Positions 29,221-38,512 of a DNA stretch of 64,000 nt are shown here, one piece after another (the stretch's first letter is position 1; the number at the start of each line of letters is the position of its first letter). The stretch comes from Bacteroides fragilis (GTDB lineage Bacteria > Bacteroidota > Bacteroidia > Bacteroidales > Bacteroidaceae). The stretch spans positions 372,001-436,000 of the forward strand of contig NZ_SZUU01000001.1 in assembly GCF_019583405.1 (NCBI RefSeq), written 5' to 3'. The position numbers were made by a program, and so were the translations under genes. The notes beneath the pieces were generated by a model. The model did no database searches and was not told where the DNA came from. It saw only the letters and a program-made list of their open reading frames with translations.

Positions 29221-30312
29221 ATGAATTGGACAAAATACCTTCCATGCCTATTGATTTTGGGTATGGGGAGTGGTTGCTCATCAGAAGTGAAGCACCCCGG
29301 AGAAAATCAAGATCTGTGTCTGACAGACAGTTTACTGAAAATAGTTTCCGTCGATACGGTGCATCTGCATGATGTGGCAGATGAATTGACATTGAACGGA
29401 CGTGTTACTTTTAATCAGGAACAGGTGGCACACGTCTATCCGATGTTTGGCGGAACAGTGACGGAGCTTCGCGCTGAAGTAGGGGATTATGTACGAAAAG
29501 GAGACATACTTGCCATATTGCGTAGCGGTGAAGTGGCCGATTACGAAAGACAGATGAAAGAGGCGGAGCAACAGGTGATTATTGCCCGCAGAAATGTAAA
29601 TGCTACCCGGGATATGTTCGATTCCGGGTTGGCATCCGATAAAGATGTATTGCAGGCGCGTCAGGAATTGATCAATGCTGAAGCGGAAGAGGATCGCATC
29701 AAAGAAATTTTTTCCATAAATAACTTCAGGGGCCGGTCATTCTATGAAGTCAAATCTCCCGTTAGCGGTTTTATTGTGGAAAAGAGTGTGAGCAGAAGTA
29801 TGCAGCTTCGTCCCGATCAGGGTGAGGAGATATTTACTGTCTCCGGTTTGGAGCATGTATGGGTGATGGCAGATGTTTATGAAAGCGACATCAGTAAAGT
29901 AGCAGAAGGAGCATCGGTACATATCACTACGCTGGCATATCCGGGTAAGGTGTTCTCCGGAAATATAGATAAAGTATACCACATGTTGAATACTGAAAGT
30001 AAGACAATGAACGTACGGGTAAAGCTGTGTAACGAAGACTATCTGCTGAAGCCGGGTATGTTCACCACGGTCAATGTTGAGTGCAAATCTTCCGGGAAAC
30101 AGATGCCTCGGATCAATGCACATGCCTTGATATTTGAAGGAGGTAAGAATTACGTCGTAACCGTCACCCCCGACAACCGCCTGAAAGTGAAAGAAGTCGA
30201 TGTATACAAACGGCAGAATCAGGAATGCTATGTCCGTTCCGGGCTTTCCGAGGGTGACAGAGTGCTGAATCAGAATGTATTATTGGTCTACAATAGTTTA
30301 AATGCAGACTAA
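29221..30312 (+). CDS. RND efflux periplasmic adaptor (CzcB/CusB-like lipoprotein)
   Basis: 363 residues. Lipobox GMGSGC gives a lipid-anchored Cys at about residue 19. Lipoyl/biotinyl half-motifs (VYPMFGGTVTELRAEVGDYVRKGD and VKSPVSGFIVEKSV, in parts) flank a helical hairpin, followed by beta-barrel and membrane-proximal domains. No His/Met-rich metal-binding tail. Links the OMF and the RND pump. Confidence 0.92.
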   Translation: MNWTKYLPCLLILGMGSGCSSEVKHPGENQDLCLTDSLLKIVSVDTVHLHDVADELTLNGRVTFNQEQVAHVYPMFGGTVTELRAEVGDYVRKGDILAILRSGEVADYERQMKEAEQQVIIARRNVNATRDMFDSGLASDKDVLQARQELINAEAEEDRIKEIFSINNFRGRSFYEVKSPVSGFIVEKSVSRSMQLRPDQGEEIFTVSGLEHVWVMADVYESDISKVAEGASVHITTLAYPGKVFSGNIDKVYHMLNTESKTMNVRVKLCNEDYLLKPGMFTTVNVECKSSGKQMPRINAHALIFEGGKNYVVTVTPDNRLKVKEVDVYKRQNQECYVRSGLSEGDRVLNQNVLLVYNSLNAD

Positions 30313-30327
30313 AAACGGAAGAATACT

Positions 30328-33300
30328 ATGCATAAGTTTATAGACAATATTGTGGCATTTTCGTTGAAAAATAAGTTCTTCATCTTTTTTTGTACGGCGA
30401 TTGCCGTCATTGCCGGTGTGGTTTCGTTCAAGCATACACCGATAGATGCATTTCCCGATGTGACGAATACGAAAGTGACCATCATTACCCAATGGGCGGG
30501 ACGCAGTGCGGAAGAGGTGGAGAAGTTCATTACGATTCCGGTGGAGATAGCCATGAACTCGGTACAGAAGAAGACGGACATCCGTTCGACAACCCTATTC
30601 GGACTGTCGGTCATCAATGTGTTGTTTGAAGATCATGTGGATGATTTTGTTGCCCGTCAGCAGGTATACAATTTATTGAATGACGCAGATCTTCCGGATG
30701 GGGTGACTCCGGAAGTACAACCTCTTTACGGACCTACGGGTGAGATTTACCGTTATACTTTGCGAAGTGACAAACGGAGTGTACGCGAACTGAAAACGAT
30801 TCAGGATTGGGTGATCGACCGTAACTTGCGTGCCGTATCGGGAGTGGCGGATATTGTCAGTTTCGGCGGGGAAGTGAAGACTTTTGAAGTCAGTGTCAAT
30901 CCGAATCAGTTAATCAATTATGGCATCACTTCGCTTGAACTTTATGATGCCATAGCGAAAAGCAATATCAATGTCGGGGGAGATGTGATTACCAAAAGTT
31001 CGCAGGCCTATGTTGTGAGAGGTATCGGATTGATTAATGACTTGGAAGAACTGCGGAACATTGTAGTAAAAAACATTAATGGGACTCCCATACTGGTGAA
31101 AAATCTGGCCGATGTACGCGAATCATGTTTACCCCGTTTGGGCCAGGTGGGGCGTATGGATGAAGATGATGTAGTGGAAGGCATTGTGGTGATGCGCAAA
31201 GGAGAGAATCCGGGAGAAGTCATATCCGGGTTGAAAGCGAAAATAGACGAACTGAATGAGAATATCCTGCCGTCGGATGTGGAGATCGTACCTTTCTATG
31301 ACCGGGAAGATCTGGTGGATCTTGCAGTTCATACGGTGACACACAATTTGGTAGAGGGCATATTGCTGGTAACTTTCATTGTATTTATTTTTATGGCAGA
31401 CTGGCGGACGACGGCAGTAGTTGCGGTCATTATACCGTTAGCCCTGTTATTTGCTTTTATCTGCTTGCACATAATGGGGATGTCTGCCAACCTGCTTTCA
31501 ATGGGAGCTATTGATTTTGGGATCATTATAGACGGAGCGGTAGTGATGGTGGAGGGAATATTCGTTGCCCTCGACCGAAAAGCGAAAGAGGTGGGAATGC
31601 CCGTATTCAACAGGATGTCAAAAATGGGCCTGATCCGAAGTACAGCCAAAGAAAAGGCCAAAGCTGTCTTTTTTTCTAAGCTGATTATCATTACAGCGCT
31701 GATTCCCATCTTTTCGTTTCAAAAAGTAGAAGGAAAAATGTTTTCTCCTTTGGCTTATACTCTGGGATTTGCTTTACTGGGAGCATTGATTTTCACATTG
31801 ACGCTGGTTCCGGTCATGTCGTCTATTCTTTTGAAGAAGAATGTGCGTGAGAGAAGTAATTTTTTGGTGCACTTTATCAGAGAGAAGAGTGCTGCTTTGT
31901 TTGCGATTTTTCATGCCCATCGTAAATTGTCTATCGGATTGGCTTCTTTGGCAGGAGGAGTCGGTCTGTTTCTCTATTCGTTTCTGGGAATGGAATTTTT
32001 GCCGCAGTTGAATGAAGGGGCTATTTATATTCGCGCTACCCTTCCGCAGAGCATTTCTTTGGATGAGTCAGTATCCCTTGCCAATAGAATGCGCAGAGAA
32101 TTACTGGCATTTCCCGAGGTAAGACAGGTGCTTTCGCAAACCGGGCGTCCAAATGACGGAACCGATGCCACCGGTTTTTATAATGTGGAGTTTCATGTCG
32201 ATATTTTCCCGGAGAAGGAGTGGGAAAGCGGACTTAGCAAAGGACAACTGATTGAGAAAATGCAATCTGCCCTTGCTCTTTATCCCGGCACCGATTTTAA
32301 TTTCTCGCAGCCGATCACTGATAATGTAGAGGAAGCGGCTTCGGGTGTAAAAGGATCTATTGCCGTCAAAGTTTTCGGCAAAGACTTATATGAAGCGGAG
32401 AAACTGGCTGTGCAGATCGACAAAGTATTGGGAACCGTACAAGGTATCGAGGATTTGGGAGTGATCCGCAACATTGGCCAGCCGGAACTTCGCATCGAGT
32501 TGAATGAAAAGCAACTGGCGCGTTACGGTGTGTCTAAAGAGAACGTGCAGTCTATTATCGAGATGGCTATAGGAGGTAAATCGGCCTCCCTGCTTTATGA
32601 AGACGAGCGTAAATTCAATATCATGGTGCGTTACAATGAAGAGTTTCGCCGGAACGAAGAGCAAATAGGTAAGATTCTGGTACCCGCGATGGATGGTACG
32701 ATGATACCGATCAAAGAGCTGGCGGATATCCGGACTATTACGGGACCTCTACTTATATTCCGTGACAGTCATGCCCGTTTTTGTGCCGTTAAGTTCTCCG
32801 TACGCGGACGTGCTATGGGGTCTGCTGTCGCCGAAGCACAAAAGAAAGTGGCGGCTTCTGTGCATCTGCCGGACGGATATACGCTGAAATGGACCGGAGA
32901 TTTTGAAAATCAGCAACGTGCCAGTAAGCGGCTTGCCCAGGTGGTTCCTGTCAGCATTGCCATTATTTTCGTCATTCTCTTCATCCTTTTTTCGAATGCG
33001 AGAGATGCAGGCCTGGTGCTACTGAATGTGCCGTTTGCAGCTGCCGGGGGAATTATTGCTTTGTTGATTACCCATTTCAACTTTTCGATTTCTGCGGGGA
33101 TCGGTTTCATTGCCCTGTTCGGTATCTGCATCCAGAATGGAGTGATTATGATCTCGGGCATTAAATCGAACGTACGTTCGCACATACCTTTATCGGAAGC
33201 TGTAAAGAATACCGTCCGTTCGCGTGTTCGTCCGGTCGTGATGACGGCTGCTATGGCTGCCATCGGATTAATGCCGGCCGCCTTGAGTCATGGCATCGGT

Positions 33301-33453
33301 TCTGAGTCACAACGCCCGCTTGCCATTGTCATTATCGGGGGCGTATTGTGCGATACTTTCTTTACTCTATTCATTTTTCCGTTGATTGTAGAAGTTATTT
33401 ATGGTAAAACGTTGTATGATAAAGAAGGTAAATTGCGGCAAAGACGAGTGTAA
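30328..33453 (+). CDS. Heavy-metal efflux RND transporter (CzcA family)
   Basis: 1041 residues, 12 helices and two large periplasmic loops, the HME-RND size. Helix-4 motif reads DFGIIIDGAVVMVEG with D396, D402 and E409, the form described for pumps of divalent cations (Zn, Co, Cd, Ni); Cu/Ag pumps such as CusA carry an AxGxMVDAAIVMIEN-type motif instead. No Met triad was noticed. Export of Zn2+/Co2+/Cd2+/Ni2+ from periplasm or cytoplasm is thus the best prediction. Third gene of the operon; the regulator pair follows 34 bp later. Confidence 0.92.
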   Translation: MHKFIDNIVAFSLKNKFFIFFCTAIAVIAGVVSFKHTPIDAFPDVTNTKVTIITQWAGRSAEEVEKFITIPVEIAMNSVQKKTDIRSTTLFGLSVINVLFEDHVDDFVARQQVYNLLNDADLPDGVTPEVQPLYGPTGEIYRYTLRSDKRSVRELKTIQDWVIDRNLRAVSGVADIVSFGGEVKTFEVSVNPNQLINYGITSLELYDAIAKSNINVGGDVITKSSQAYVVRGIGLINDLEELRNIVVKNINGTPILVKNLADVRESCLPRLGQVGRMDEDDVVEGIVVMRKGENPGEVISGLKAKIDELNENILPSDVEIVPFYDREDLVDLAVHTVTHNLVEGILLVTFIVFIFMADWRTTAVVAVIIPLALLFAFICLHIMGMSANLLSMGAIDFGIIIDGAVVMVEGIFVALDRKAKEVGMPVFNRMSKMGLIRSTAKEKAKAVFFSKLIIITALIPIFSFQKVEGKMFSPLAYTLGFALLGALIFTLTLVPVMSSILLKKNVRERSNFLVHFIREKSAALFAIFHAHRKLSIGLASLAGGVGLFLYSFLGMEFLPQLNEGAIYIRATLPQSISLDESVSLANRMRRELLAFPEVRQVLSQTGRPNDGTDATGFYNVEFHVDIFPEKEWESGLSKGQLIEKMQSALALYPGTDFNFSQPITDNVEEAASGVKGSIAVKVFGKDLYEAEKLAVQIDKVLGTVQGIEDLGVIRNIGQPELRIELNEKQLARYGVSKENVQSIIEMAIGGKSASLLYEDERKFNIMVRYNEEFRRNEEQIGKILVPAMDGTMIPIKELADIRTITGPLLIFRDSHARFCAVKFSVRGRAMGSAVAEAQKKVAASVHLPDGYTLKWTGDFENQQRASKRLAQVVPVSIAIIFVILFILFSNARDAGLVLLNVPFAAAGGIIALLITHFNFSISAGIGFIALFGICIQNGVIMISGIKSNVRSHIPLSEAVKNTVRSRVRPVVMTAAMAAIGLMPAALSHGIGSESQRPLAIVIIGGVLCDTFFTLFIFPLIVEVIYGKTLYDKEGKLRQRRV

Positions 33454-33457
33454 ACAG

Positions 33458-33465
33458 TATATTTG
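33458..33465 (+). promoter_or_regulatory. -7 box between the RND pump and its regulators
   Basis: TATATTTG starting 5 bp after the pump stop codon, with TTGC 21 bp upstream (33433-33436). The ATG at 33488 follows 22 bp later, so the regulator pair can be expressed on its own. Confidence 0.6.
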
Positions 33466-33487
33466 CCACTTTAAAAACTAAAGAAGG

Positions 33488-34162
33488 ATGGCTAAGATAT
33501 TATTGGTAGAAGATGAAGTGAATATAGCTTCGTTTATAGAACGGGGTTTGAAGGAGTTTGGACATTCTGTGTCGGTGGCTAATGACGGTGATGCCGGATG
33601 GGAATTCATCCGGCAAGAAGCATTCGACCTGTTGATCCTGGATATTATCATGCCTAAGATGAACGGTCTGGAGCTATGCCGGCTTTATCGGCAGCAATAC
33701 GGTTATCTCACCCCGGTTATAATGTTGACTGCATTGGGCACCACGGAGGATATCGTGAAAGGGCTTGATTCGGGGGCGGATGACTATTTGGTGAAACCAT
33801 TCAGCTTTCAGGAACTGGAGGCGCGCATCAAGGCCATCCTGCGCAGAGGGCGGGAAGACTCTGTCCAGCAGCTGGTATGTGATGATCTGGTGCTTAACTG
33901 CAACACCCGCCGTGCCAGACGTAAGGAGGTGGAGATAGAACTCACTGTTAAGGAGTACCGCTTGCTGGAGTATTTCATGACCCATCAAGGCATGGTGCTT
34001 TCGCGCCTGACATTATTGAAAGATGTATGGGATAAGAATTTCGATACGAATACTAATGTGGTAGATGTTTATGTGAACTATCTTCGTGGTAAAATAGATA
34101 AGGAGCATGACAAGAAATTGATTCATACGGTGGTAGGTTCGGGATATATCATGTATGCTTAA
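33488..34162 (+). CDS. Response regulator, OmpR/PhoB family
   Basis: 224 residues: receiver domain with acidic pair ED (9-10), phosphoacceptor D52 in LILDIIMPKMNG, and K in YLVKPF; then a winged-helix DNA-binding domain ending VVGSGYIMYA. Paired with the kinase 17 bp downstream, and placed behind a CzcA operon, so regulation of that operon is likely (CusRS/CzcRS arrangement). Confidence 0.93.
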   Translation: MAKILLVEDEVNIASFIERGLKEFGHSVSVANDGDAGWEFIRQEAFDLLILDIIMPKMNGLELCRLYRQQYGYLTPVIMLTALGTTEDIVKGLDSGADDYLVKPFSFQELEARIKAILRRGREDSVQQLVCDDLVLNCNTRRARRKEVEIELTVKEYRLLEYFMTHQGMVLSRLTLLKDVWDKNFDTNTNVVDVYVNYLRGKIDKEHDKKLIHTVVGSGYIMYA

Positions 34163-34179
34163 CTTTAACAAGCCAGACT

Positions 34180-35517
34180 ATGAAAATAGGACGTAAAATC
34201 GCACTCTTTTATACGTTGGTAACGGTACTGACCACCATGGCAGTTATCGGAGTGTTCTACCTGTTCAGTTCAAGGTATATCGATGGATTGTACAGGTCAT
34301 ACCTTCGGGAAAAAGCTTTTCTGACCGCTCAGAAACACTGGGAGCGAGATGAAGTGGATGAGCAAAGCTATCAGACCATTCAACGGAAATATGATGAGCT
34401 GCTACCAGAGGCCAAAGAGATTTTATTGGATATGGATAGTGATGCCGTGGTGCGTGATACGCTGAATAAATATCTTTCCGCCGGCCAGCAGAAGCAGCTT
34501 CTTGAGTCGAAAGAGATGTCATCGGTCTCTTTCGTATATCAGGATATGCTGGGAGCCGCACTATACTATCCCGATAATGAAGGCAATTTTATCGTAATTA
34601 TCATGTCGCATAACAGTTATGGGGTCAAGATACAGGAACACTTGCTGCTCTTGTCCGCATTTCTGGTATTATGCAGCTCGGTATTGATCTTTTTCATCGG
34701 ACAACTCTATTCTACGAGAATATTGATTCCCTTGCAGCACGTCCTGTTACAGTTGAAACAGATCCGCGGCAACAGTCTGAACCGCAGATTGAAGACCACC
34801 GGCAATAAAGATGAACTGGACCATCTGATAGAAACCTTAAATAGTATGCTCGACCGTATCGATACGGCATTTAGAGCAGAAAAATCATTTGTCAGCCATG
34901 CTTCTCACGAACTGAATAATCCTATTACCGCCATTCAGGGTGAATGTGAAATAAGTCTCCTGAAAGAACGGAGTACCGATGAGTACATCGAAGCACTCCG
35001 GCGGATAGCCGGGGAAAGTAAACGCCTGTCCAATCTGATCAGGCATCTGCTGTTTCTGTCGAGACAAGAAGAGGACATCCGGAAGAATAACGTAGAAGAG
35101 ATTCGTCTGGCAGACCTGTTGGAAGAGGCAGGGGCTGCTAACCCGCGCATCCGGCTGCAATATTCGGAAGATGCCGCAAGGTACGCTGTGGTCAGTGCCA
35201 GCCCTTACTTGTTTAAAATAGCCTTGCAAAACGTGATAGACAATGCCTGCAAGTATTCGCAAGGCGAGGTGCTTATCCGGCTTTACAAAGAAGATGAGCG
35301 ATGGGGGATAGCTGTCAAAGATTCCGGAATCGGCATCCCGGCGGATGAAATGGAACTTATCTTCCAGTCATTCTACCGGGGAAGTAATACGAGAGAATAC
35401 ACCGGTCAAGGGATCGGGTTAAGTCTTTCCATGAAAATCTTTTCTGTCTACAGGGGGAAGGTCAGCATTCGTTCCGAAGAAGGGAAGGGGACGGAAGTGA
35501 GAGTTGTCTTCGCATAA
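34180..35517 (+). CDS. Sensor histidine kinase
   Basis: 445 residues: helix 1 (about 7-30), periplasmic sensor of about 120 residues, helix 2 (about 154-177), HAMP, then a HisKA domain with phospho-acceptor H243 in SHASHELNNP and an HATPase domain with N-box NVIDNACKYS (351-360), G1 DSGIGIP (381-387) and G2 GQGIGLS (409-415). The sensor has no obvious His or Cys cluster for metal binding. Works with the regulator just upstream. Confidence 0.93.
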   Translation: MKIGRKIALFYTLVTVLTTMAVIGVFYLFSSRYIDGLYRSYLREKAFLTAQKHWERDEVDEQSYQTIQRKYDELLPEAKEILLDMDSDAVVRDTLNKYLSAGQQKQLLESKEMSSVSFVYQDMLGAALYYPDNEGNFIVIIMSHNSYGVKIQEHLLLLSAFLVLCSSVLIFFIGQLYSTRILIPLQHVLLQLKQIRGNSLNRRLKTTGNKDELDHLIETLNSMLDRIDTAFRAEKSFVSHASHELNNPITAIQGECEISLLKERSTDEYIEALRRIAGESKRLSNLIRHLLFLSRQEEDIRKNNVEEIRLADLLEEAGAANPRIRLQYSEDAARYAVVSASPYLFKIALQNVIDNACKYSQGEVLIRLYKEDERWGIAVKDSGIGIPADEMELIFQSFYRGSNTREYTGQGIGLSLSMKIFSVYRGKVSIRSEEGKGTEVRVVFA

Positions 35518-35700
35518 TATACGATTTACTTTTCCGGGGAAGTGTGGATACACACGTATGTATGTTTCCCATTAGTGTTAGTCCGTTAAAATATCACAAT
35601 AAGAAAATGTTTCTTGCAATTGCAGCATCAATAAGAGTCCATCTGTGTTTTTACATAGGTATTGTATTCTTAATGGAGTATTTTAAAAAATGCAAGAACT

Positions 35701-36375
35701 ATGTCACTGAGTAATTTGCTAATTATATTCTCTTCCTCTTTTATGGCTTTGTTTCCCGTGGTGAATCCTTTGGGAAACGGTTTTGTGGTGAATGGCTTTT
35801 TTACCGACCTGGATCCCAAGCAGCGGAAAACCGCCATCCGGAAACTGATTCTTAACTTTATAATAATCGGTGTGGGTACTTTGGTCATAGGCCACCTGTT
35901 TTTGTTAATGTTCGGTCTGGCCATCCCTGTCATTCAGTTGGGCGGTGGGATACTTATCTGTAAGACGGCCATGGAGTTGCTCGGCGATTCTAACTCTCCG
36001 GATCAGGAAGAATCGAGCCGGAACATGGATAGCCTCAAATGGAAGAATATAGAACAGAAGATATTTTATCCCATCACGTTTCCCATCAGCATCGGTCCGG
36101 GCAGTATATCCGTTATATTTACTCTGATGGCTTCTGCCAGCGTCAAAGGTAAATTGTTGCAAACCGGAATCAATTATTTTGTGATCGCACTTGTTATAGT
36201 TTGTATGGCAGCCATACTTTATATCTTTCTTTCCCAAGGGCAAAGAATTATTCAGAAACTCGGGCCGGTGGGGAATCAGATCATTAACAAGCTCGTTGCC
36301 TTTTTTACATTCTGCATCGGCATACAGATTTCCGTGACAGGTATATCTCAGATATTTCATTTGAGTATCTTATGA
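35701..36375 (+). CDS. MarC family integral membrane protein
   Basis: 224 residues with six hydrophobic helices. ALFPVVNPLGNGF near the N-terminus and the FPISIGPGSIS segment in the middle are MarC/YchE family signatures; two inverted halves are typical. MarC proteins were once linked to multidrug resistance, a role later withdrawn, and their function is unknown. Single gene, about 180 bp after the kinase. Confidence 0.9.
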   Translation: MSLSNLLIIFSSSFMALFPVVNPLGNGFVVNGFFTDLDPKQRKTAIRKLILNFIIIGVGTLVIGHLFLLMFGLAIPVIQLGGGILICKTAMELLGDSNSPDQEESSRNMDSLKWKNIEQKIFYPITFPISIGPGSISVIFTLMASASVKGKLLQTGINYFVIALVIVCMAAILYIFLSQGQRIIQKLGPVGNQIINKLVAFFTFCIGIQISVTGISQIFHLSIL

Positions 36376-36618
36376 TTACAGCCGTTACAGAGCGGCTGCG
36401 GCAGTAACCTCGTATAATAGGGGAGCGGAAGAACAGGCTTGTATGAAGTGTCCGGCAGCCGGCAATGATATTTACCCGTTTCTATCCGTTTGTCCGGATC
36501 AGTATGAGCAACATACGGTTCATGATGAAAACGAATATATACCATTGTCAGACTCTGGAAAAATGCAGTGGCACTTTAAGGGGGAGGATGCATAATTATT
36601 AAGGATTGAGTCCTTTGT

Positions 36619-38370
36619 TTATAAGTAGCCTTTCAGCACTTTTGCGATGCGTTTGTATCCTTCGGCATTCGGGTGAAGCCCGTCACGGAACAGTGAATGG
36701 TCTATTGTTCCGTCTTTATGCGTCAGTTGCGGAGCAAGATTAATGAAAGTACAATCTTTGCCGTTCAGTCGCTCTTGCAATGCCGCATCTATTTGGGCAA
36801 TGCGGGTTTCCATCTCTTTTCTCGGCAGGATGCCCATCACGCAGAGTTTTGCACGGGGCTGACGCTCGCGAATCGCTTTTACGACCCGGCAGATTCCCTC
36901 TATGACTTCGTCGTCGGTGTTGAACAAGAGATTGTTGGTGCCTATCAGCAGGAAAATGTTCTGTGCCTGAAAACCGTCCAGCTCACCGTGGTAGATACGC
37001 CACAGTACATTTTCTGTTTTGTCCCAGCCAAATCCGAGGTTACGGACCCGCTTTCCTTTGAAAAGTTTATCCCAGGATTCTGTTCCAAACTGATTGTGTG
37101 CAATAGGTTCGCCTCCCCAGAAATGCGTGATCGAGTTGCCGATCATCACCACTTCGGGAGCACTTTGCTTATTTAGTTTCAAGATCTCTTCGTGGCGTCC
37201 GTACCAGTCGTATGGATCTCTTTGCTGCTTGCAGGGGATACATGAAGTAGGCCCTTCACTCTCTTCGTGTAAGATCTCACCTATCTTCTTCCGGTAACTG
37301 TCCGCATATTGCTGCATACCCAGGTCGGTGGAATGAACACCGTCTACCATGGCATCCATCGGCATACCGATTTCTTCCTTGGTCAGATAATAGACAGCAG
37401 GAACCTGCTCTTTTTGCAGCGTCTCGTATGCCTTGCGTAGTTCTGCATTGGCCACACGATAGGATTCCTCCGCGCTTTCGGAACTGAATTCATTGCTATA
37501 TCCGTCGTGTTCTACCAACAGGATGGGGGCCCGGCTCTTTTCACGAAGTTTTTTCACTCCCTCCAAAGTGCGTTGGTACACTACGGCCGATGCTTCTTTT
37601 CCTGCCAGATTGGGCATGCAGTCAATGATATATAGCCGTGCATCGATCTCTGACAGAAGATCGAAGAGTGCTTCTTCCAGTTTTCCGTTGCCGGAGAACC
37701 CCAGATTGATGACCGGATGTCCCAACTTCCGGTTCAGTATATTGCCCCATGCCATGCCGGGACGCGAAGCACAGGCTCCTTGCGCAATGGAAGTGCCGTA
37801 TATGACCAGAGGCTTTTCTTGTGAAACCGGAAGGAAACGGAAAGAAGCGTCGGCAGGAACACCTATCTCCATCCATGATACACTGTTGTATAGTGGCAGG
37901 AATAGTTGGTATTCAAATCCGTTGCCGGATTTAGCCGCGTATGAAAGTCCCCTGAAATTGTAGACAATGGTGTCTCCCATGGAATAATTTCCGGCACACC
38001 AGCGTTCTTGCCCGTTATTGTCTGTAGCATACAGATCGATGCCCGAAACTCCCGTAGCCGGCATATGGGGCATAGAGAGCCCGCCCTTTACTACGTAGCG
38101 GACCTTTATTTCGGATGCGTTGGAACGGAAGGCGACAGACAGCCCTGCGCTTTGCCGCGACAAATCCCATAAAGGCTTGCGTACTTTATCTTCTGCCCTT
38201 TGCGGGAGGCGGGCATAAGAATCTTTCAGTTCGTTCTGCCATGCTTGTCCGCGTACTGTATGAAAGTCTTGTTTGAGTGGGTCTGCCCATTTGTATTGTG
38301 CCTGTAGAGAAGCGCACCCCAGAAAAAGGGCTAAAAGGGAAAATTGGAGTCTGGTAGTTTTCATGATCAT
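36619..38370 (-). CDS. Exported SGNH/GDSL hydrolase with two catalytic domains
   Basis: 583 residues (start at 38370, or two codons later at 38364). Signal peptide MKTTRLQFSLLALFLGCASLQAQ in short pieces; an LGC that could be a weak lipobox is not canonical. A beta-rich N-terminal region (about 25-165) precedes SGNH domain 1 (about 185-370: IYGTSIAQG, GFSGNGKLEE, DGVHSTDLGMQQYA) and SGNH domain 2 (about 400-580: VMIGNSITHFWGG, NLGFGWDKTEN, LLIGTNNLL, DGLHPNAEGY). Both keep Ser, Gly, Asn and the Asp-His pair. Likely deacetylates or de-esterifies glycans in the periplasm or outside. Confidence 0.88.
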   Translation of the reverse strand: MIMKTTRLQFSLLALFLGCASLQAQYKWADPLKQDFHTVRGQAWQNELKDSYARLPQRAEDKVRKPLWDLSRQSAGLSVAFRSNASEIKVRYVVKGGLSMPHMPATGVSGIDLYATDNNGQERWCAGNYSMGDTIVYNFRGLSYAAKSGNGFEYQLFLPLYNSVSWMEIGVPADASFRFLPVSQEKPLVIYGTSIAQGACASRPGMAWGNILNRKLGHPVINLGFSGNGKLEEALFDLLSEIDARLYIIDCMPNLAGKEASAVVYQRTLEGVKKLREKSRAPILLVEHDGYSNEFSSESAEESYRVANAELRKAYETLQKEQVPAVYYLTKEEIGMPMDAMVDGVHSTDLGMQQYADSYRKKIGEILHEESEGPTSCIPCKQQRDPYDWYGRHEEILKLNKQSAPEVVMIGNSITHFWGGEPIAHNQFGTESWDKLFKGKRVRNLGFGWDKTENVLWRIYHGELDGFQAQNIFLLIGTNNLLFNTDDEVIEGICRVVKAIRERQPRAKLCVMGILPRKEMETRIAQIDAALQERLNGKDCTFINLAPQLTHKDGTIDHSLFRDGLHPNAEGYKRIAKVLKGYL

Positions 38371-38436
38371 TGAGTATTAGGGGATATAAATGTAATCATT
38401 CTATCTTGAATATGCGATCATCCGATGCAACCGTAG

Positions 38437-38454
38437 ACGAGTTGTACAACTCGT
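38437..38454. repeat. 18-bp perfect palindrome
   Basis: ACGAGTTGTACAACTCGT, self-complementary without mismatch, 67 bp upstream of the SGNH hydrolase start and downstream of cobI. No T-run follows, so an operator is more likely than a terminator. Confidence 0.6.
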
Positions 38455-38512
38455 ATGTGCCGGGATGTATAGCTGGTACGTGATTGGTCGGGGACTTTAA
38501 CGAGGTGTAACC

